Assembly (NCBI GenBank): GCA_046297495.1
Contig: JBKBIP010000025.1
Location: 1-64,000, forward strand
DNA length: 64,000 nt
Source: JBKBIP01 sp046297495
GTDB lineage: Bacteria; Planctomycetota; Planctomycetia; Gemmatales; Gemmataceae
Direction of reading: 5' to 3'
Under the pieces are notes generated by a model. It made no database searches. It was not told the DNA's origin and worked only from the letters and a program-made list of their open reading frames with translations. Position 1 is the first letter of the stretch. The number at the start of each line of letters is the position of its first letter. The translations under genes were made by a program, and so were the position numbers. Of this stretch, positions 43,361 to 52,304 are shown in pieces.

Positions 43361-45631
43361 ATGCACCGCTTGTTCCTCATCGCTGGTTTACTTGTCATTC
43401 CCTTGTCTTTACTACATTGGGCAGCGCCGGCGGCGGATTCGGCGAAGAAGGAGCCGGCGCGGAAAGCCTACGGCATTGACAAACGGGTGCCGTGGACTAC
43501 ATCGCGCGTCCAAGGGTCGCCGGAGCCGCCGGACCCGTACCGCACCGAGCCGGCCTTTCCGAACCTGAAATTCTATGAGCCGTTGGAGTTGACCGCCGCA
43601 CCTGGTAGCGACCGGCTGTTCGTCGCCGAGCGCAAAGGGAAAATCTTCTCCTTCCGCAATGATCCCAAGACCGATAAGGCCGACTTGCTGCTGGATTTGA
43701 AGAAGACTGTTTATGGCTTGACTTTTCATCCGCAATTCGCCGACAACGGCTATATGTATGTCACCTACGTTCTGGACCCGCACAAGACGGAACCAAAGGG
43801 AACCCGCGTGGCGCGTTTCGTCGTCAGCCGGGACGCCCCCCCGCGCTGCGACCCGGCCAGCGAGAAGATCATTTTCGAGTGGCCATCCGGCGGGCACAAC
43901 GGCGGTTGTCTGCGTTTTGGGCCGGACGGCTACCTATACATCGGCACCGGCGATGGTAGCGGCATCGCCGATGAGTTCCACACCGGTCAGGACATTAGTG
44001 ATTTGCTTGGCTCCATCCTGCGCATTGACGTGGATAAACCAAGTAACGGACGATCTTATGGCATTCCCGCCGATAATCCGTTCGTGGATCGAGAAGGGGC
44101 GCGGCCGGAGATTTGGGCCTACGGCTTGCGCCAGCCGTGGAAGTTCAGTTTTGACACCCAGACCGGCGAGTTGTGGGCCGGTGAAGTTGGGCAAGATTTG
44201 TGGGAAATGGTGCTGCGCGTCGAACGGGGGGGCAATTACGGGTGGAGCATCGTGGAAGGGACACACCCGTTTCGCCCTGAACGCAAGAAGGGACCGACGC
44301 CAATCCTGCCCCCCGTCATCGAACATCCGCACTCGGAATATCGCTCCCTCACCGGCGGCTACGTCTATCGCGGGAAACGATTGCCAGAATTGGCGGGAGC
44401 CTATATCTACGGCGACTACGACACCGGCAAGGTAGCGGCCCTGAAATTTGATGGCAAAAAAGTGACCTGGAAGCAGGAATTGGCCGACACGATGTTGCGC
44501 ATTGTGGCGTTTGGCCAGGACCATGCGGGGGAGGTCTATCTGGTCGATTTCATGGGCGGCGGTATCCATCGGCTGGTGAAAGCGCCGCCGGTGACGGAGC
44601 CGAACACCTTCCCGCGCAAGCTCAGCGAGACGGGACTGTTCGCCTCGACCAAGGACCACGTATCAGCACCGGGACTGATTCCATATTCCGTGAACGCCCC
44701 GCTGTGGTCGGACGGCGCGCATAAGGAACGCTTTCTGGCGCTGCCGGGCATGTCGCAAATCGAGTTCGAGACGGTGACGTACCCGCAACCTGCTCCCGGC
44801 GCGCCTGCGGGCTGGCGCTTTCCCAATGACACCGTGTTGGTCAAGACGTTTTATCTCGACCTGGAAGCGGGCAATCCCGCCAGCCGGCGCCGTCTGGAGA
44901 CACGCATCTTGCACTTCCGCCAACTGGCTGGCACCGAGGAAGTCGGCGACCAATACTGGTTCGGTTACACCTACGTTTGGAACGATGAGCAGACCGACGC
45001 CGAGCTGCTGGCCAGCGCGGGATTAAATCGGGATTTCCAGGTCAAGGACGCGCGCGCTCCCGGCGGCGTTCGCAAGCAGACATGGCGTTTCCCCAGCCGG
45101 ACGGAGTGCATCATGTGCCATACCATGCCGGCCAAGTTCGCGCTCGGCGTCAACACCCGGCAAATGAACAAAGACCACGACTACGGCGGCGTCCTGGCCA
45201 ATCAATTAGCTACCCTGGATCACCTGGGTATCTTCACCAAACCGTTGCCGAAACCGCCCGTCGAGCTACCCCGGTTAGTGGATTATGAGGACGAGACCAT
45301 CGACATTAACTTGCGTGCCCGGTCCTACTTGCATGCCAATTGCTCGCACTGTCACATGAAATGGGGCGGCGGCAACGCCGACTTCCAACTGTTGGATACC
45401 TTGGACCTGAAGAACCTGGGGATCGTCAACACTCGTCCCGGTCAAGGGACGTTGGACATCGCCGACGCCCGCATCCTGGTCCCCGGCGAGCCCGGACGGT
45501 CGCTAATCTATCAACGCATGAAACGCCTTGGCTTGGGGCGAATGCCGCACATCGGCTCGCTGATGGTGGATGATCAAGCAGTCCAGCTGATTCACGATTG
45601 GATTCAGCAATTGCCGAAGGAGGAGGAGTAA
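43361..45631 (+). CDS. PQQ-type sugar dehydrogenase fused to a diheme domain
   Basis: A 756-residue exported protein. The signal peptide is MHRLFLIAGLLVIPLSLLHW (start 43361; the ribosome binding site is weak). Residues about 60-420 are the glucose/sorbosone dehydrogenase propeller (GLTFHPQFADNGYMYVTYV, GGHNGGCLRFGPDGYLYIGTGDG, WEMVLRVERGGNYGW, GGYVYRGKRLPELAGAYIYGDY). The C-terminal part carries two CxxCH sites, CIMCH at 583-587 and CSHCH at 661-665, so two covalent hemes are predicted. The fusion would pass electrons from a sugar straight to cytochrome. It stands alone, divergent from the toroid-DUF362 gene. Confidence 0.9.
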   Translation: MHRLFLIAGLLVIPLSLLHWAAPAADSAKKEPARKAYGIDKRVPWTTSRVQGSPEPPDPYRTEPAFPNLKFYEPLELTAAPGSDRLFVAERKGKIFSFRNDPKTDKADLLLDLKKTVYGLTFHPQFADNGYMYVTYVLDPHKTEPKGTRVARFVVSRDAPPRCDPASEKIIFEWPSGGHNGGCLRFGPDGYLYIGTGDGSGIADEFHTGQDISDLLGSILRIDVDKPSNGRSYGIPADNPFVDREGARPEIWAYGLRQPWKFSFDTQTGELWAGEVGQDLWEMVLRVERGGNYGWSIVEGTHPFRPERKKGPTPILPPVIEHPHSEYRSLTGGYVYRGKRLPELAGAYIYGDYDTGKVAALKFDGKKVTWKQELADTMLRIVAFGQDHAGEVYLVDFMGGGIHRLVKAPPVTEPNTFPRKLSETGLFASTKDHVSAPGLIPYSVNAPLWSDGAHKERFLALPGMSQIEFETVTYPQPAPGAPAGWRFPNDTVLVKTFYLDLEAGNPASRRRLETRILHFRQLAGTEEVGDQYWFGYTYVWNDEQTDAELLASAGLNRDFQVKDARAPGGVRKQTWRFPSRTECIMCHTMPAKFALGVNTRQMNKDHDYGGVLANQLATLDHLGIFTKPLPKPPVELPRLVDYEDETIDINLRARSYLHANCSHCHMKWGGGNADFQLLDTLDLKNLGIVNTRPGQGTLDIADARILVPGEPGRSLIYQRMKRLGLGRMPHIGSLMVDDQAVQLIHDWIQQLPKEEE

Positions 45632-45700
45632 AAAAATACCATGCCCCCAGCGGGTCGGGCGGCGACCAGCCGCTCGGCGGAAATGTTTCCAAACGCTCCA

Positions 45701-46120
45701 TCACTCCCCCGCTGGCAGCATTACCTTGGCATCGGGAGGACTGGTGAACAGGTCGCCGACCTCCTCGATGAGCTGGGTGATGTGCGGCGTGCGCAGGTGT
45801 TCTTCCAAGTCCTTGAGGGTCTTCCAGCGTTCGTAAACGATGTAGCGGGTCGGATCCTTGACATCGCGGTTCAGGTCATAGGCGATGCAGCCTTTCTCCT
45901 TGCGCGTGCCTTCAATAGCTTTGGCGAAGGCCGTCTCGAATTGCTTTTGGGTTCCTTTCTTCACTTGCAGATACACCATCATCGTGAAGGGTTTGTCCGG
46001 GTCTTGGAGCTGCGATTTGACCTGCACGGCGATAGGGTGCGGCTCTTGCTGTCCCCAAGCAGGCGCGGCCAGAAACGGTAGAAGGAAGAACGACAGGATA
46101 CCAAGGCATGAGCGGATCAT
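45701..46120 (-). CDS. Exported ABM-domain protein
   Basis: A 139-residue protein from the ATG at 46120, with GGAG 8 bases upstream and a signal peptide (MIRSCLGILSFFLLPFLAAP, cleavage near AWGQ). Residues about 45-130 fit the antibiotic biosynthesis monooxygenase fold: FTMMVYLQVKKGTQKQFETAFAKA, GCIAYDLNRDVKDPTRYIVYERWKTLKDLEEHL. Family members are small dimeric heme- or quinone-modifying enzymes; an exported form is less usual. The neighbour is hemE, but a link is only a guess. A longer reading frame upstream is low-complexity and ignored. Confidence 0.82.
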   Translation of the reverse strand: MIRSCLGILSFFLLPFLAAPAWGQQEPHPIAVQVKSQLQDPDKPFTMMVYLQVKKGTQKQFETAFAKAIEGTRKEKGCIAYDLNRDVKDPTRYIVYERWKTLKDLEEHLRTPHITQLIEEVGDLFTSPPDAKVMLPAGE

Positions 46121-46232
46121 CGTGTGGACTCCGTGGAAAAAAACCAGAGGCGACATCTTGCCTTTTATGATCGGATTTCGAGGCTGGATCGGCAATGGGT
46201 CATGTGCCATAAGCGGCCACGAATGAGGAACA

Positions 46233-46276
46233 GATTCATCGTTTCGCGTTCGCCACCGAGCACGAAATGATGAATC
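46233..46276. repeat. Dispersed palindrome, GATTCATC family
   Basis: GATTCATCGTTTCGCG on the left and CACGAAATGATGAATC on the right pair at 14 of 16 positions. It lies between the end of hemE and the ABM gene, which share the minus strand. Confidence 0.7.
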
Positions 46277-46307
46277 CAAATCCGCTGAATTCCAAGACGA
46301 TGGCCCT

Positions 46308-47348
46308 CTATCCTCGATACGCCCGCACCGTTTGGACGAACGCCTCGAAGTTGGCGACGGGAGTGGCGCGATCGAGACCGTGGCTGAGATTGACGATGTG
46401 CCGATGCCCGCCGCCGGCCAGGAGACATTGGCGCGTCGCGTCGCGCACTTGTTCTGGAGTGCCGATACGGAGCAATTCCTCGGCGACATTCCCTTGAAAG
46501 ACCAAGTGCGGATAGTCGCGGCGGGCGGCGGCCAAGTCGTGGCGCGCGCCCAGGCTGACGATGTCGGCTCCGCAAGCCGTTAGCTGGTCCAGGTATGGAC
46601 ATTCCTTGACAAAGATGATGCGCGGCACCTGATGGACAGCGGCGAAAATGTGCCGGTGATACGGTTGCGCCCAGGTCTGGTATTCTTCAGGAGTCAACAT
46701 GCCGGCCCAGGAATCGAACAATTGATAAGCGTCGGCTCCCGCATGCGCCAGCGTGTCCAGGAAATGGACGGTGGCTTGGCACAGGCGGTCGAGCAACTCG
46801 CTCCAGACGACCGGTTGCTCGGCGGCGAAGCGGCGCGTGGCGTCCAGGTCCTTGCCGGTGCCGATGCTGTAGGTGGCCAGGGTGAAGGGGGCGCCGGCGA
46901 ACACCAGCACCGGCAACTCCCCCTTCAGCTCGGCCTTGACGCACTGCAACAAGTCGCGGACGTGTTGAAACCGGCTGGGGTCGGGCCGGGCGTCGAGTTT
47001 CTCGACATCGGCCAAGGTGCGAATGGGAAAATCCGGCACCGGTCCCACGGCGGGTTGCAGCACGAACGGCTGCCCCATTGCCACTGTGAGCGTGGTGATG
47101 TCATAAAAGAGGATAATCGCATCGACGCCGAAGCGCCGGGGTAACAGCGACGCCTTGGCGGATAATTCGACATTCTCCGAGAACTCGTAAAACGACAAGC
47201 CGGCCCGCAGCCGATTGAATTCCGGGTCCCAGCGTCCCGCCTGGCGCATGGCCCACACTGGCGGCCGTTCCACCACTTCGCCGCGCGCGGCACGCAGGAA
47301 GAGGGGGAGTGGTGAGTATTGGGATGAAGTATTTTCTGCTGAATTCAT
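46308..47348 (-). CDS. hemE: Uroporphyrinogen decarboxylase
   Basis: Removes the four acetate carboxyls of uroporphyrinogen III to give coproporphyrinogen III in heme synthesis; cytoplasmic. About 346 residues from the ATG at 47348, which has AGGGGAG 8 bases upstream; a Met two codons earlier sits too close to it. Active-site features are VWAMRQAGRWDPEFNRLR near the N-terminus (the family more often has GRYLPEY), the catalytic-region Asp in ILFYDITTL (about 80), QLFDSWAGMLTPEEY, and NLSHGLDRATPV near the C-terminus. It follows ubiE on the same strand, so the two are probably an operon. Confidence 0.95.
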   Translation of the reverse strand: MNSAENTSSQYSPLPLFLRAARGEVVERPPVWAMRQAGRWDPEFNRLRAGLSFYEFSENVELSAKASLLPRRFGVDAIILFYDITTLTVAMGQPFVLQPAVGPVPDFPIRTLADVEKLDARPDPSRFQHVRDLLQCVKAELKGELPVLVFAGAPFTLATYSIGTGKDLDATRRFAAEQPVVWSELLDRLCQATVHFLDTLAHAGADAYQLFDSWAGMLTPEEYQTWAQPYHRHIFAAVHQVPRIIFVKECPYLDQLTACGADIVSLGARHDLAAARRDYPHLVFQGNVAEELLRIGTPEQVRDATRQCLLAGGGHRHIVNLSHGLDRATPVANFEAFVQTVRAYRG

Positions 47349-47375
47349 TGGCATTGCTCCCCTGTGGGTCGCACG

Positions 47376-48098
47376 CTAAACGGTGGGTTTCCGCCCGACA
47401 TACAATGTGGCGATGCCGAACGTCAATGGATACCAGTGTACCTCGGTCAAGCCGTGCTGCCGCAAGCGTTCGGCCAGGGCCTCGCCATCGGGGAATTCCA
47501 ACACGCTGGCGGGCAAGTAGCGGTAGGCCTGGTCCGGGCTGCGGGAAATCAGCTGGCCGACGCGCGGCAGCACGTGGCGGAAATAGAAACGGTAGATTTT
47601 GCCAAACAGCCAACCGCGCGGCTGCGAGAACTCCAAAATGGCCACGTGTCCCCCCGATTGCGTGACGCGTACCATCTCCGCCAAGCCGCGATCGGTGTCG
47701 GTGATGTTACGCAGGCCGAACGCCACCGTGGTGATCTGGAAATAATCGTCGGGGAAGGGCAAACATTGGGCATCCATCTCGACGAAGCGGATAACCGATC
47801 TGGGCTGGGCACGCTGGACTTTGCGGGCGGCGATCACCAGCATCTCATGGCAGAAATCGCCGCCGATGATCGGGGCGGCAGTACGCCGCGCGTAGGCCAA
47901 CGCCAAGTCCCCGGTACCGGTGCAGATGTCGAGGATTGGCCCATCCCCCTGCGGCGGCACCCTGCGCGTGACCCGCCAACGCCAGTAATGGTCGATATTC
48001 AAACTGAGCAAGTGATTCAGCAAATCGTAACGGGGCGCGATGGCTCCAAACATGCGGCGGATGCGGGTTTCACGCTTGTCGAGCAGCGATTGGGACAC
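47376..48098 (-). CDS. ubiE: Demethylmenaquinone/ubiquinone methyltransferase
   Basis: SAM-dependent C-methyltransferase of quinone synthesis, probably acting on demethylmenaquinone. About 240 residues from a GTG at 48098 (CGAGGTG 5 bases upstream); a TTG at 48116 is the alternative. Family motifs are FGAIAPRYDLLNHLLSLNIDHYWR near the N-terminus, the SAM-binding ILDICTGTGDLAL, VEMDAQCLPFPDDYF, FGLRNITDTDRGLAEMVRVTQSGG and ILEFSQP. The gene name could equally be menG. hemE begins 27 bases after its stop. Confidence 0.93.
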   Translation of the reverse strand: MSQSLLDKRETRIRRMFGAIAPRYDLLNHLLSLNIDHYWRWRVTRRVPPQGDGPILDICTGTGDLALAYARRTAAPIIGGDFCHEMLVIAARKVQRAQPRSVIRFVEMDAQCLPFPDDYFQITTVAFGLRNITDTDRGLAEMVRVTQSGGHVAILEFSQPRGWLFGKIYRFYFRHVLPRVGQLISRSPDQAYRYLPASVLEFPDGEALAERLRQHGLTEVHWYPLTFGIATLYVGRKPTV

Positions 48099-48172
48099 AA
48101 GACACCTCGGTGACAATTCGGTTGGGGTAGGTTTCTCCGACGAGCGGGGAGCGTAAACCTATTTCATTGCGC

Positions 48173-48631
48173 TCACGCGGAAAGAATCGAGTCCACCAAC
48201 TCCCAAACATGACTCAGAAATTCCTCGTGGGCATTCTCTGGCAAAGGGATCAACTTCTTCAATTTATAAGATTTCTGAAAGGTGTTCGATTCTTTCCTTC
48301 TTCGCAACACATCGGTTTGCAGGAGTTCCTTCACGGCTTGTTCGACAGCTTGCCTCCGATCCAGGCCCTTCGCTTTCGTCGGTTCGATGAGTCGATCCGC
48401 GAACTGTTCGAGGAATCCCTCTTCCTGCCGTTGCCATTTCTCGACTTGGTCCGTGCGTTGGTTGAGGGTTCCCAGAGTCGCCCGATAGTGATGACTGAGA
48501 GCCGGACCAAGCACACCAAGCAGGCTATTGATGAAATCATCGCGTGTTCGTGCCATCGCATACCGCTTCATCTGGGCCTTGACTTCTTCGCGGATCAAGC
48601 GTGTCAACTCGCTAGTTCTCGGTGTTTCCAT
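48173..48631 (-). CDS. Hypothetical protein
   Basis: About 152 residues from the ATG at 48631; GGAGAAGG lies just upstream, while an earlier Met at 48691 lacks this. The protein is charged and predicted helical, with a possible coiled coil in RATLGTLNQRTDQVEKWQRQ and the C-terminal half rich in Lys and Glu. No signal peptide or membrane segment. Codon use matches its neighbours, so I think it is real, but I recognise no family. It is on the same strand as ubiE, about 75 bases before that gene. Confidence 0.6.
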   Translation of the reverse strand: METPRTSELTRLIREEVKAQMKRYAMARTRDDFINSLLGVLGPALSHHYRATLGTLNQRTDQVEKWQRQEEGFLEQFADRLIEPTKAKGLDRRQAVEQAVKELLQTDVLRRRKESNTFQKSYKLKKLIPLPENAHEEFLSHVWELVDSILSA

Positions 48632-48719
48632 TGGTGCCTTCTCCACACACGCTATGGGCAGCTGCCGCTTTGATATAACTCGTTCTTCCACCTCTTACTT
48701 TAACCACCAGCGCGCGCAT

Positions 48720-48753
48720 AAAAAAGCCCCGGCGAGGGTTTCCCCTGCCGGGA
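48720..48753 (-). terminator. Intrinsic terminator of the DUF1549/1553 gene
   Basis: Read on the minus strand: GTCCCGGCAGGGG, short loop AAA, CCCTCGCCGGGGC, then TTTTTT. It lies about 30 bases after the stop codon. The GC-rich stem with immediate T-run is the most convincing terminator in the window. Confidence 0.8.
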
Positions 48754-48782
48754 CTTCTCCTGGTTGGTGGGCGGACCACGCG

Positions 48783-50456
48783 CTAATGATTCAGGAAAAA
48801 TTCATTGCTGTTAAGCAAGGCCCAGAACAGGTCCTGCCAAGCGGCATTCGGGTTGCGATCTGGAATCCGCATTCGGAACTTCTGACTGATTTCGGCGAAT
48901 TCCTTGGGACTCGAAGGCCGATTCAACGTGGCCAAGAAGAGATGGTCCATAATCAACTTGGGCTGCTTCTTGGCGACCGCTTTAGTCACGGTGCCGCCGT
49001 TGCTCATGACCACGTCATTGATCTCTCTGCCGTTCATGAGCATGAGTGCCTGCACGACGGTACCGTTGAAGGTGGCTTCGTTCCCTTCATCATCACCGAA
49101 GTTGATGATCAGGCTGCGGAGGAACGCCTCGCGGTCCTCCCCTTTCTGGCCAGTGGCGGCCATGAGGGAGTCGTACAGCTGCTCCGGGCTCATAGATTTC
49201 AGCAACATCCGGCTGAAAAAGACCTCGGCATCTTGGGAATCGTTGGTGGGATTGGCCACCGTGCTCAGCTGATACGGTTTGCTGTTGCAAATCCAACGGA
49301 TCAGGTTTTTGGGGTCCTGGCCGCCGGAGCCGATGAATTCATCCGCCAGCTTGTCCAACAACTCGGGATGGACAAGCTGGTTGTGTTCGCCGAAATCATC
49401 CACGGCCGGTTGCTCGTTCAAGCCGCGACCAAAGAAGTGTCCCCACATGCGATTGACGAACGCCTTGCCGAAGTTATCGTGATTGACGATTTTGTTAGCC
49501 AGGATTTCGCGCCGCGAGTTTTTCGCATCTTTGGGAATGTCCGTGCCGTCCAGGAACTTCGGTTTGGTCGGCAGAATGACGCCATTGCGGCGTTCGTAAT
49601 ACACAATGCCATCGGAATTCAGCCCAACGTCGTCGCGCAGGCCCAATTTGTCGGCGACGGGGGTCTTGGCTTGCAGCTTGGCCGGCAAGGGAACACCATC
49701 CCGCCGGGCTTGCCGGAAGAACGCGTTAATGCCCCAGAAATGTTTCTGGCCCCATTCAGGATTGAAGGGGTGGTCGTGGCATTGTGTGCATTGGATTTGA
49801 TAGCCGAGGAACAAACGGATCGACCGGGAGGTGATCGGCACCATGTCAAACTGCCCTTCCTCGCGTGACTTGGCGGCCGGAATCGGTTCCCCCAAGTGCG
49901 ACAGGATGAAAAAGCTGGCGCCGTTCTTTTCGGTTTCGCCTGTCGTGGATAATAACTCGGTGACCATCTGATTGTACGGTACGTCCTTGGCAAGTTGACT
50001 TTCCAGCCAAGCCCGCATTTGTTCGTAGTTGAAACGATTGCCCGACCGCGTCAACAACCAGGTGGCCCAGATTTGCGACCAGTATTTGTTGTAGTCGTTA
50101 CTGGCCAGCAAGCGTTCCACCAACAGGGCCCGGCGGTATTGGGGCGGATCTTTCATGAAGCGGTCAATTTCCTCAATCGTGGCGATGCGGCCGATAATGT
50201 CCAGCGAAGCCCGCCGGATGAATTCATAATCGGTCACTTCCCGCGATGGCGTGATTTTGTTCGCTTTCCACTGTTCGGCAATTTTCTCGTCGATGAAGCG
50301 CACCCGCTCATCCGACGCTGGATTGAAAGCCGCCCCCTTGGGAGCTTGGGCTTGCGAGGTTGCGGCGGATAATTGTGTCAACAGTACGACGACCCCCGCC
50401 AGTATCCCCCAGCGTAAGAAACGTCGCCCCCTGGCCTGCGATGAAAAACGGCCCAT
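48783..50456 (-). CDS. DUF1549/DUF1553 protein with one CxxCH site
   Basis: An exported protein of about 557 residues; the ATG at 50456 has GGGGGA 8 bases upstream. A signal peptide (about 5-35) is followed by DUF1549 (about 45-240: DYEFIRRASLDIIGRIATIEEIDRF, LLASNDYNKYWSQIWATWLL, and CTQCHDHPF, a potential heme or metal site) and DUF1553 (about 290-550: NRMWGHFFGRGL, DDFGEHNQLVHPELLDKLADEF, SPEQLYDSLMAATGQ). It is shorter than many such proteins, which often carry extra domains. The planctomycete DUF1501 partner is not adjacent. Confidence 0.9.
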   Translation of the reverse strand: MGRFSSQARGRRFLRWGILAGVVVLLTQLSAATSQAQAPKGAAFNPASDERVRFIDEKIAEQWKANKITPSREVTDYEFIRRASLDIIGRIATIEEIDRFMKDPPQYRRALLVERLLASNDYNKYWSQIWATWLLTRSGNRFNYEQMRAWLESQLAKDVPYNQMVTELLSTTGETEKNGASFFILSHLGEPIPAAKSREEGQFDMVPITSRSIRLFLGYQIQCTQCHDHPFNPEWGQKHFWGINAFFRQARRDGVPLPAKLQAKTPVADKLGLRDDVGLNSDGIVYYERRNGVILPTKPKFLDGTDIPKDAKNSRREILANKIVNHDNFGKAFVNRMWGHFFGRGLNEQPAVDDFGEHNQLVHPELLDKLADEFIGSGGQDPKNLIRWICNSKPYQLSTVANPTNDSQDAEVFFSRMLLKSMSPEQLYDSLMAATGQKGEDREAFLRSLIINFGDDEGNEATFNGTVVQALMLMNGREINDVVMSNGGTVTKAVAKKQPKLIMDHLFLATLNRPSSPKEFAEISQKFRMRIPDRNPNAAWQDLFWALLNSNEFFLNH

Positions 50457-50796
50457 AATTATTTCCCCCAACAGTCCGACAGGTTAAGATAAGGTGATGG
50501 TTCGTGATTATGGGAGAAGCTAGAATAGCCTTCCCGAAATAACTCGATCATAAATGACTGCGTTCCCCGTTGTCAAATATGCCTTCCGATTTTCGCGTTT
50601 CCTTCGTCTGTGGGGTGGATGCGAACGGAAGGAATCCTGCCAGTGAGACGAACCCTGCGCGGATTTAGTTCCCCAAAGTCGCGGACGGCTTCCGAAATCC
50701 GCTTCTTTCCCGGAATCCGGCGTCGAAACGCTCAATGGGATGGTGGATGGACGAATCGGTTCGCGCAGGAATTTACCGTCGGCGCGAGAGAAACCC
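50457..50796. other. 340-base gap with no supported gene
   Basis: Between the start of the DUF1549/1553 gene and the end of the response-regulator gene. I see an 8-bp inverted pair GCGGATTT (50659-50666) / AAATCCGC (50695-50702) but no plausible coding frame and no clear terminator. Confidence 0.5.
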
Positions 50797-51183
50797 TCAG
50801 TGGGGAGCATGGCGGCGCACGTGCTCTTGAGCGTGTTCCAAACAAGATCGCAAATTTTTATTCTCAAAAGGTTTAAGTATAAAATCATTGGCGCCGGCCT
50901 CCAGGGCTTCTTTCAGGGAGTCGTCGCCGCCGCGTCCGGTCAGCATGATGATGTAGGGAAGATGGACCGCGCCGCCAGCGCGCAACGCGCGGCACAGCTG
51001 GATGCCGTCGAGCTGAGGCATGGACCAGTCGAGAAGGGCCACGGGGGGAGCGTCGGGTTGGCTGAGAATGTCCAAGGATTCTTGCCCATGACAAGCAGTC
51101 ACCACCTCCCATCCCCAGCGCGACAAGGTCAGCTGAAGAATGCGGCGCAATACCAAGTCATCCTCGGCCACCAGGATTTTCAT
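50797..51183 (-). CDS. Single-domain response regulator
   Basis: A 128-residue CheY-like receiver. Acidic residues in VAEDDLVL (about 5-9), phospho-acceptor Asp in LLDWSMPQLDG (about 52), Thr in MLTGRGGDD and Lys in LKPFENKNL complete the active site. No output domain, so it acts by protein contact or as a phosphate shuttle. Its ATG overlaps the stop of the REC-ATPase gene by four bases (ATGA), indicating translational coupling, and it lies downstream of the hybrid kinase on the same strand, a likely phosphorelay partner. Confidence 0.92.
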   Translation of the reverse strand: MKILVAEDDLVLRRILQLTLSRWGWEVVTACHGQESLDILSQPDAPPVALLDWSMPQLDGIQLCRALRAGGAVHLPYIIMLTGRGGDDSLKEALEAGANDFILKPFENKNLRSCLEHAQEHVRRHAPH

Positions 51184-52151
51184 GTTCCGAGGTCTCCTGA
51201 CCGCTGCCGGCGCAGAACCATGGTGATTTGGTTCCCTTGTTCGTTGTAGCGCACTTCATCCATGAATGTCTGAATGAGCAACAATCCTCGACCGCTGATC
51301 TTTTCCAGGTTTTCGGGATCGGTAGGGTCGTCGAGCAACGATGGGTCGAATCCCGGCCCCTCGTCGCGGACGGTGAACGCCACTTCGTCGCGCGCCAGGC
51401 GTGCGCGGACGAAAATCCGGCGGTCACGATAGGGGGCCACGCTCCGGCGTTGTTCGGCGTGCTGATAGAAGCATTGGTCCCCTTCCTGCCGCAAATCCGA
51501 GCTAAGCTCTAGGTTGCCGTGATACAGGGCATTGACCAACGCTTCTTCCAAAGCGATGCCGACACGAATCAAGCCGCCTTGGTCGCACAGTTGCCAACGC
51601 TGTAATTCGTCTTGCAAAAAAGTGACCATCGCTGACAGCTGCTCGCGGTTATTCTCCAGCGTGAATTCACAATCCAGGCACGCGAGCCGTTCGGTCAGGC
51701 ATTGCCAGGATAAATCGGGACGGGTCACAGCCAGGACATGATCCAGCGTGTCGATCAAATCCTGCGCCAGGACCTTCTTGGGGACGTAGCTGCTGGCACC
51801 GCGCTGCAGCGCCTGCATGGCAATGTCCTCACTGCCATGAGCGGTCATCAAAATGATCGGGATATGCGGATATTGGCGGTTCACTTGCTCCACTAACTCC
51901 AGCCCCCCCATCTGCGGCATGATCAGATCGGTGAGGACGACATCCGGGGCGTCTTGCGCCATGACGGCCAAGGCTTCCAAGCCGTTGTTGGCATACACGA
52001 TGCGATAGTTGCCGCTTTTCTCCAAAATCCCGCCGGCCAAACGACGATCCACCGCGGCATCATCGACCACCAACACCATCCGCGACCGCCTGCCGGAAGC
52101 GGCGGAAGACGCCTGGGACGGAGCCAGCATCGGTTCGGGAACGGTAGTCAT
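51180..52151 (-). CDS. Receiver fused to an RsbW-like ATPase
   Basis: A 323-residue cytoplasmic protein. The receiver (about 25-140) has VVDDAAVDR, Asp in LTDLIMPQMGG and Lys in PKKVLAQ. The C-terminal ATPase (about 185-315) is of the anti-sigma-factor kinase type: N-box EEALVNALYHGN, G1 VRDEGPGFDP, G2 SGRGLLLIQTFMDEV, with no phosphorylatable His. Such fusions let phosphorylation steer a partner-switching module, but no anti-anti-sigma or PP2C gene is adjacent. AAGGAGA lies 7 bases before the ATG. It overlaps the single-domain regulator by four bases. Confidence 0.9.
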   Translation of the reverse strand: MTTVPEPMLAPSQASSAASGRRSRMVLVVDDAAVDRRLAGGILEKSGNYRIVYANNGLEALAVMAQDAPDVVLTDLIMPQMGGLELVEQVNRQYPHIPIILMTAHGSEDIAMQALQRGASSYVPKKVLAQDLIDTLDHVLAVTRPDLSWQCLTERLACLDCEFTLENNREQLSAMVTFLQDELQRWQLCDQGGLIRVGIALEEALVNALYHGNLELSSDLRQEGDQCFYQHAEQRRSVAPYRDRRIFVRARLARDEVAFTVRDEGPGFDPSLLDDPTDPENLEKISGRGLLLIQTFMDEVRYNEQGNQITMVLRRQRSGDLGT

Positions 52152-52304
52152 CGGCGTCTCCTTTTCGGTAGGAGTCAGCAGATCGAATGTGAAACATTAC
52201 AAAAGGAATATCGGTTCGCGTGGACTTCCCCGCCACGAGCGAGAACCAACTTATGTCCGCGAAGAGACAATCATGATCTGACTCCTGACCTCTGATGAAT
52301 TATG

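Noticed and set aside
48528..49868. 446-codon + strand frame opposite the DUF1549/1553 gene
   Set aside because: Shadow of the supported gene and of the hypothetical gene; no family features.
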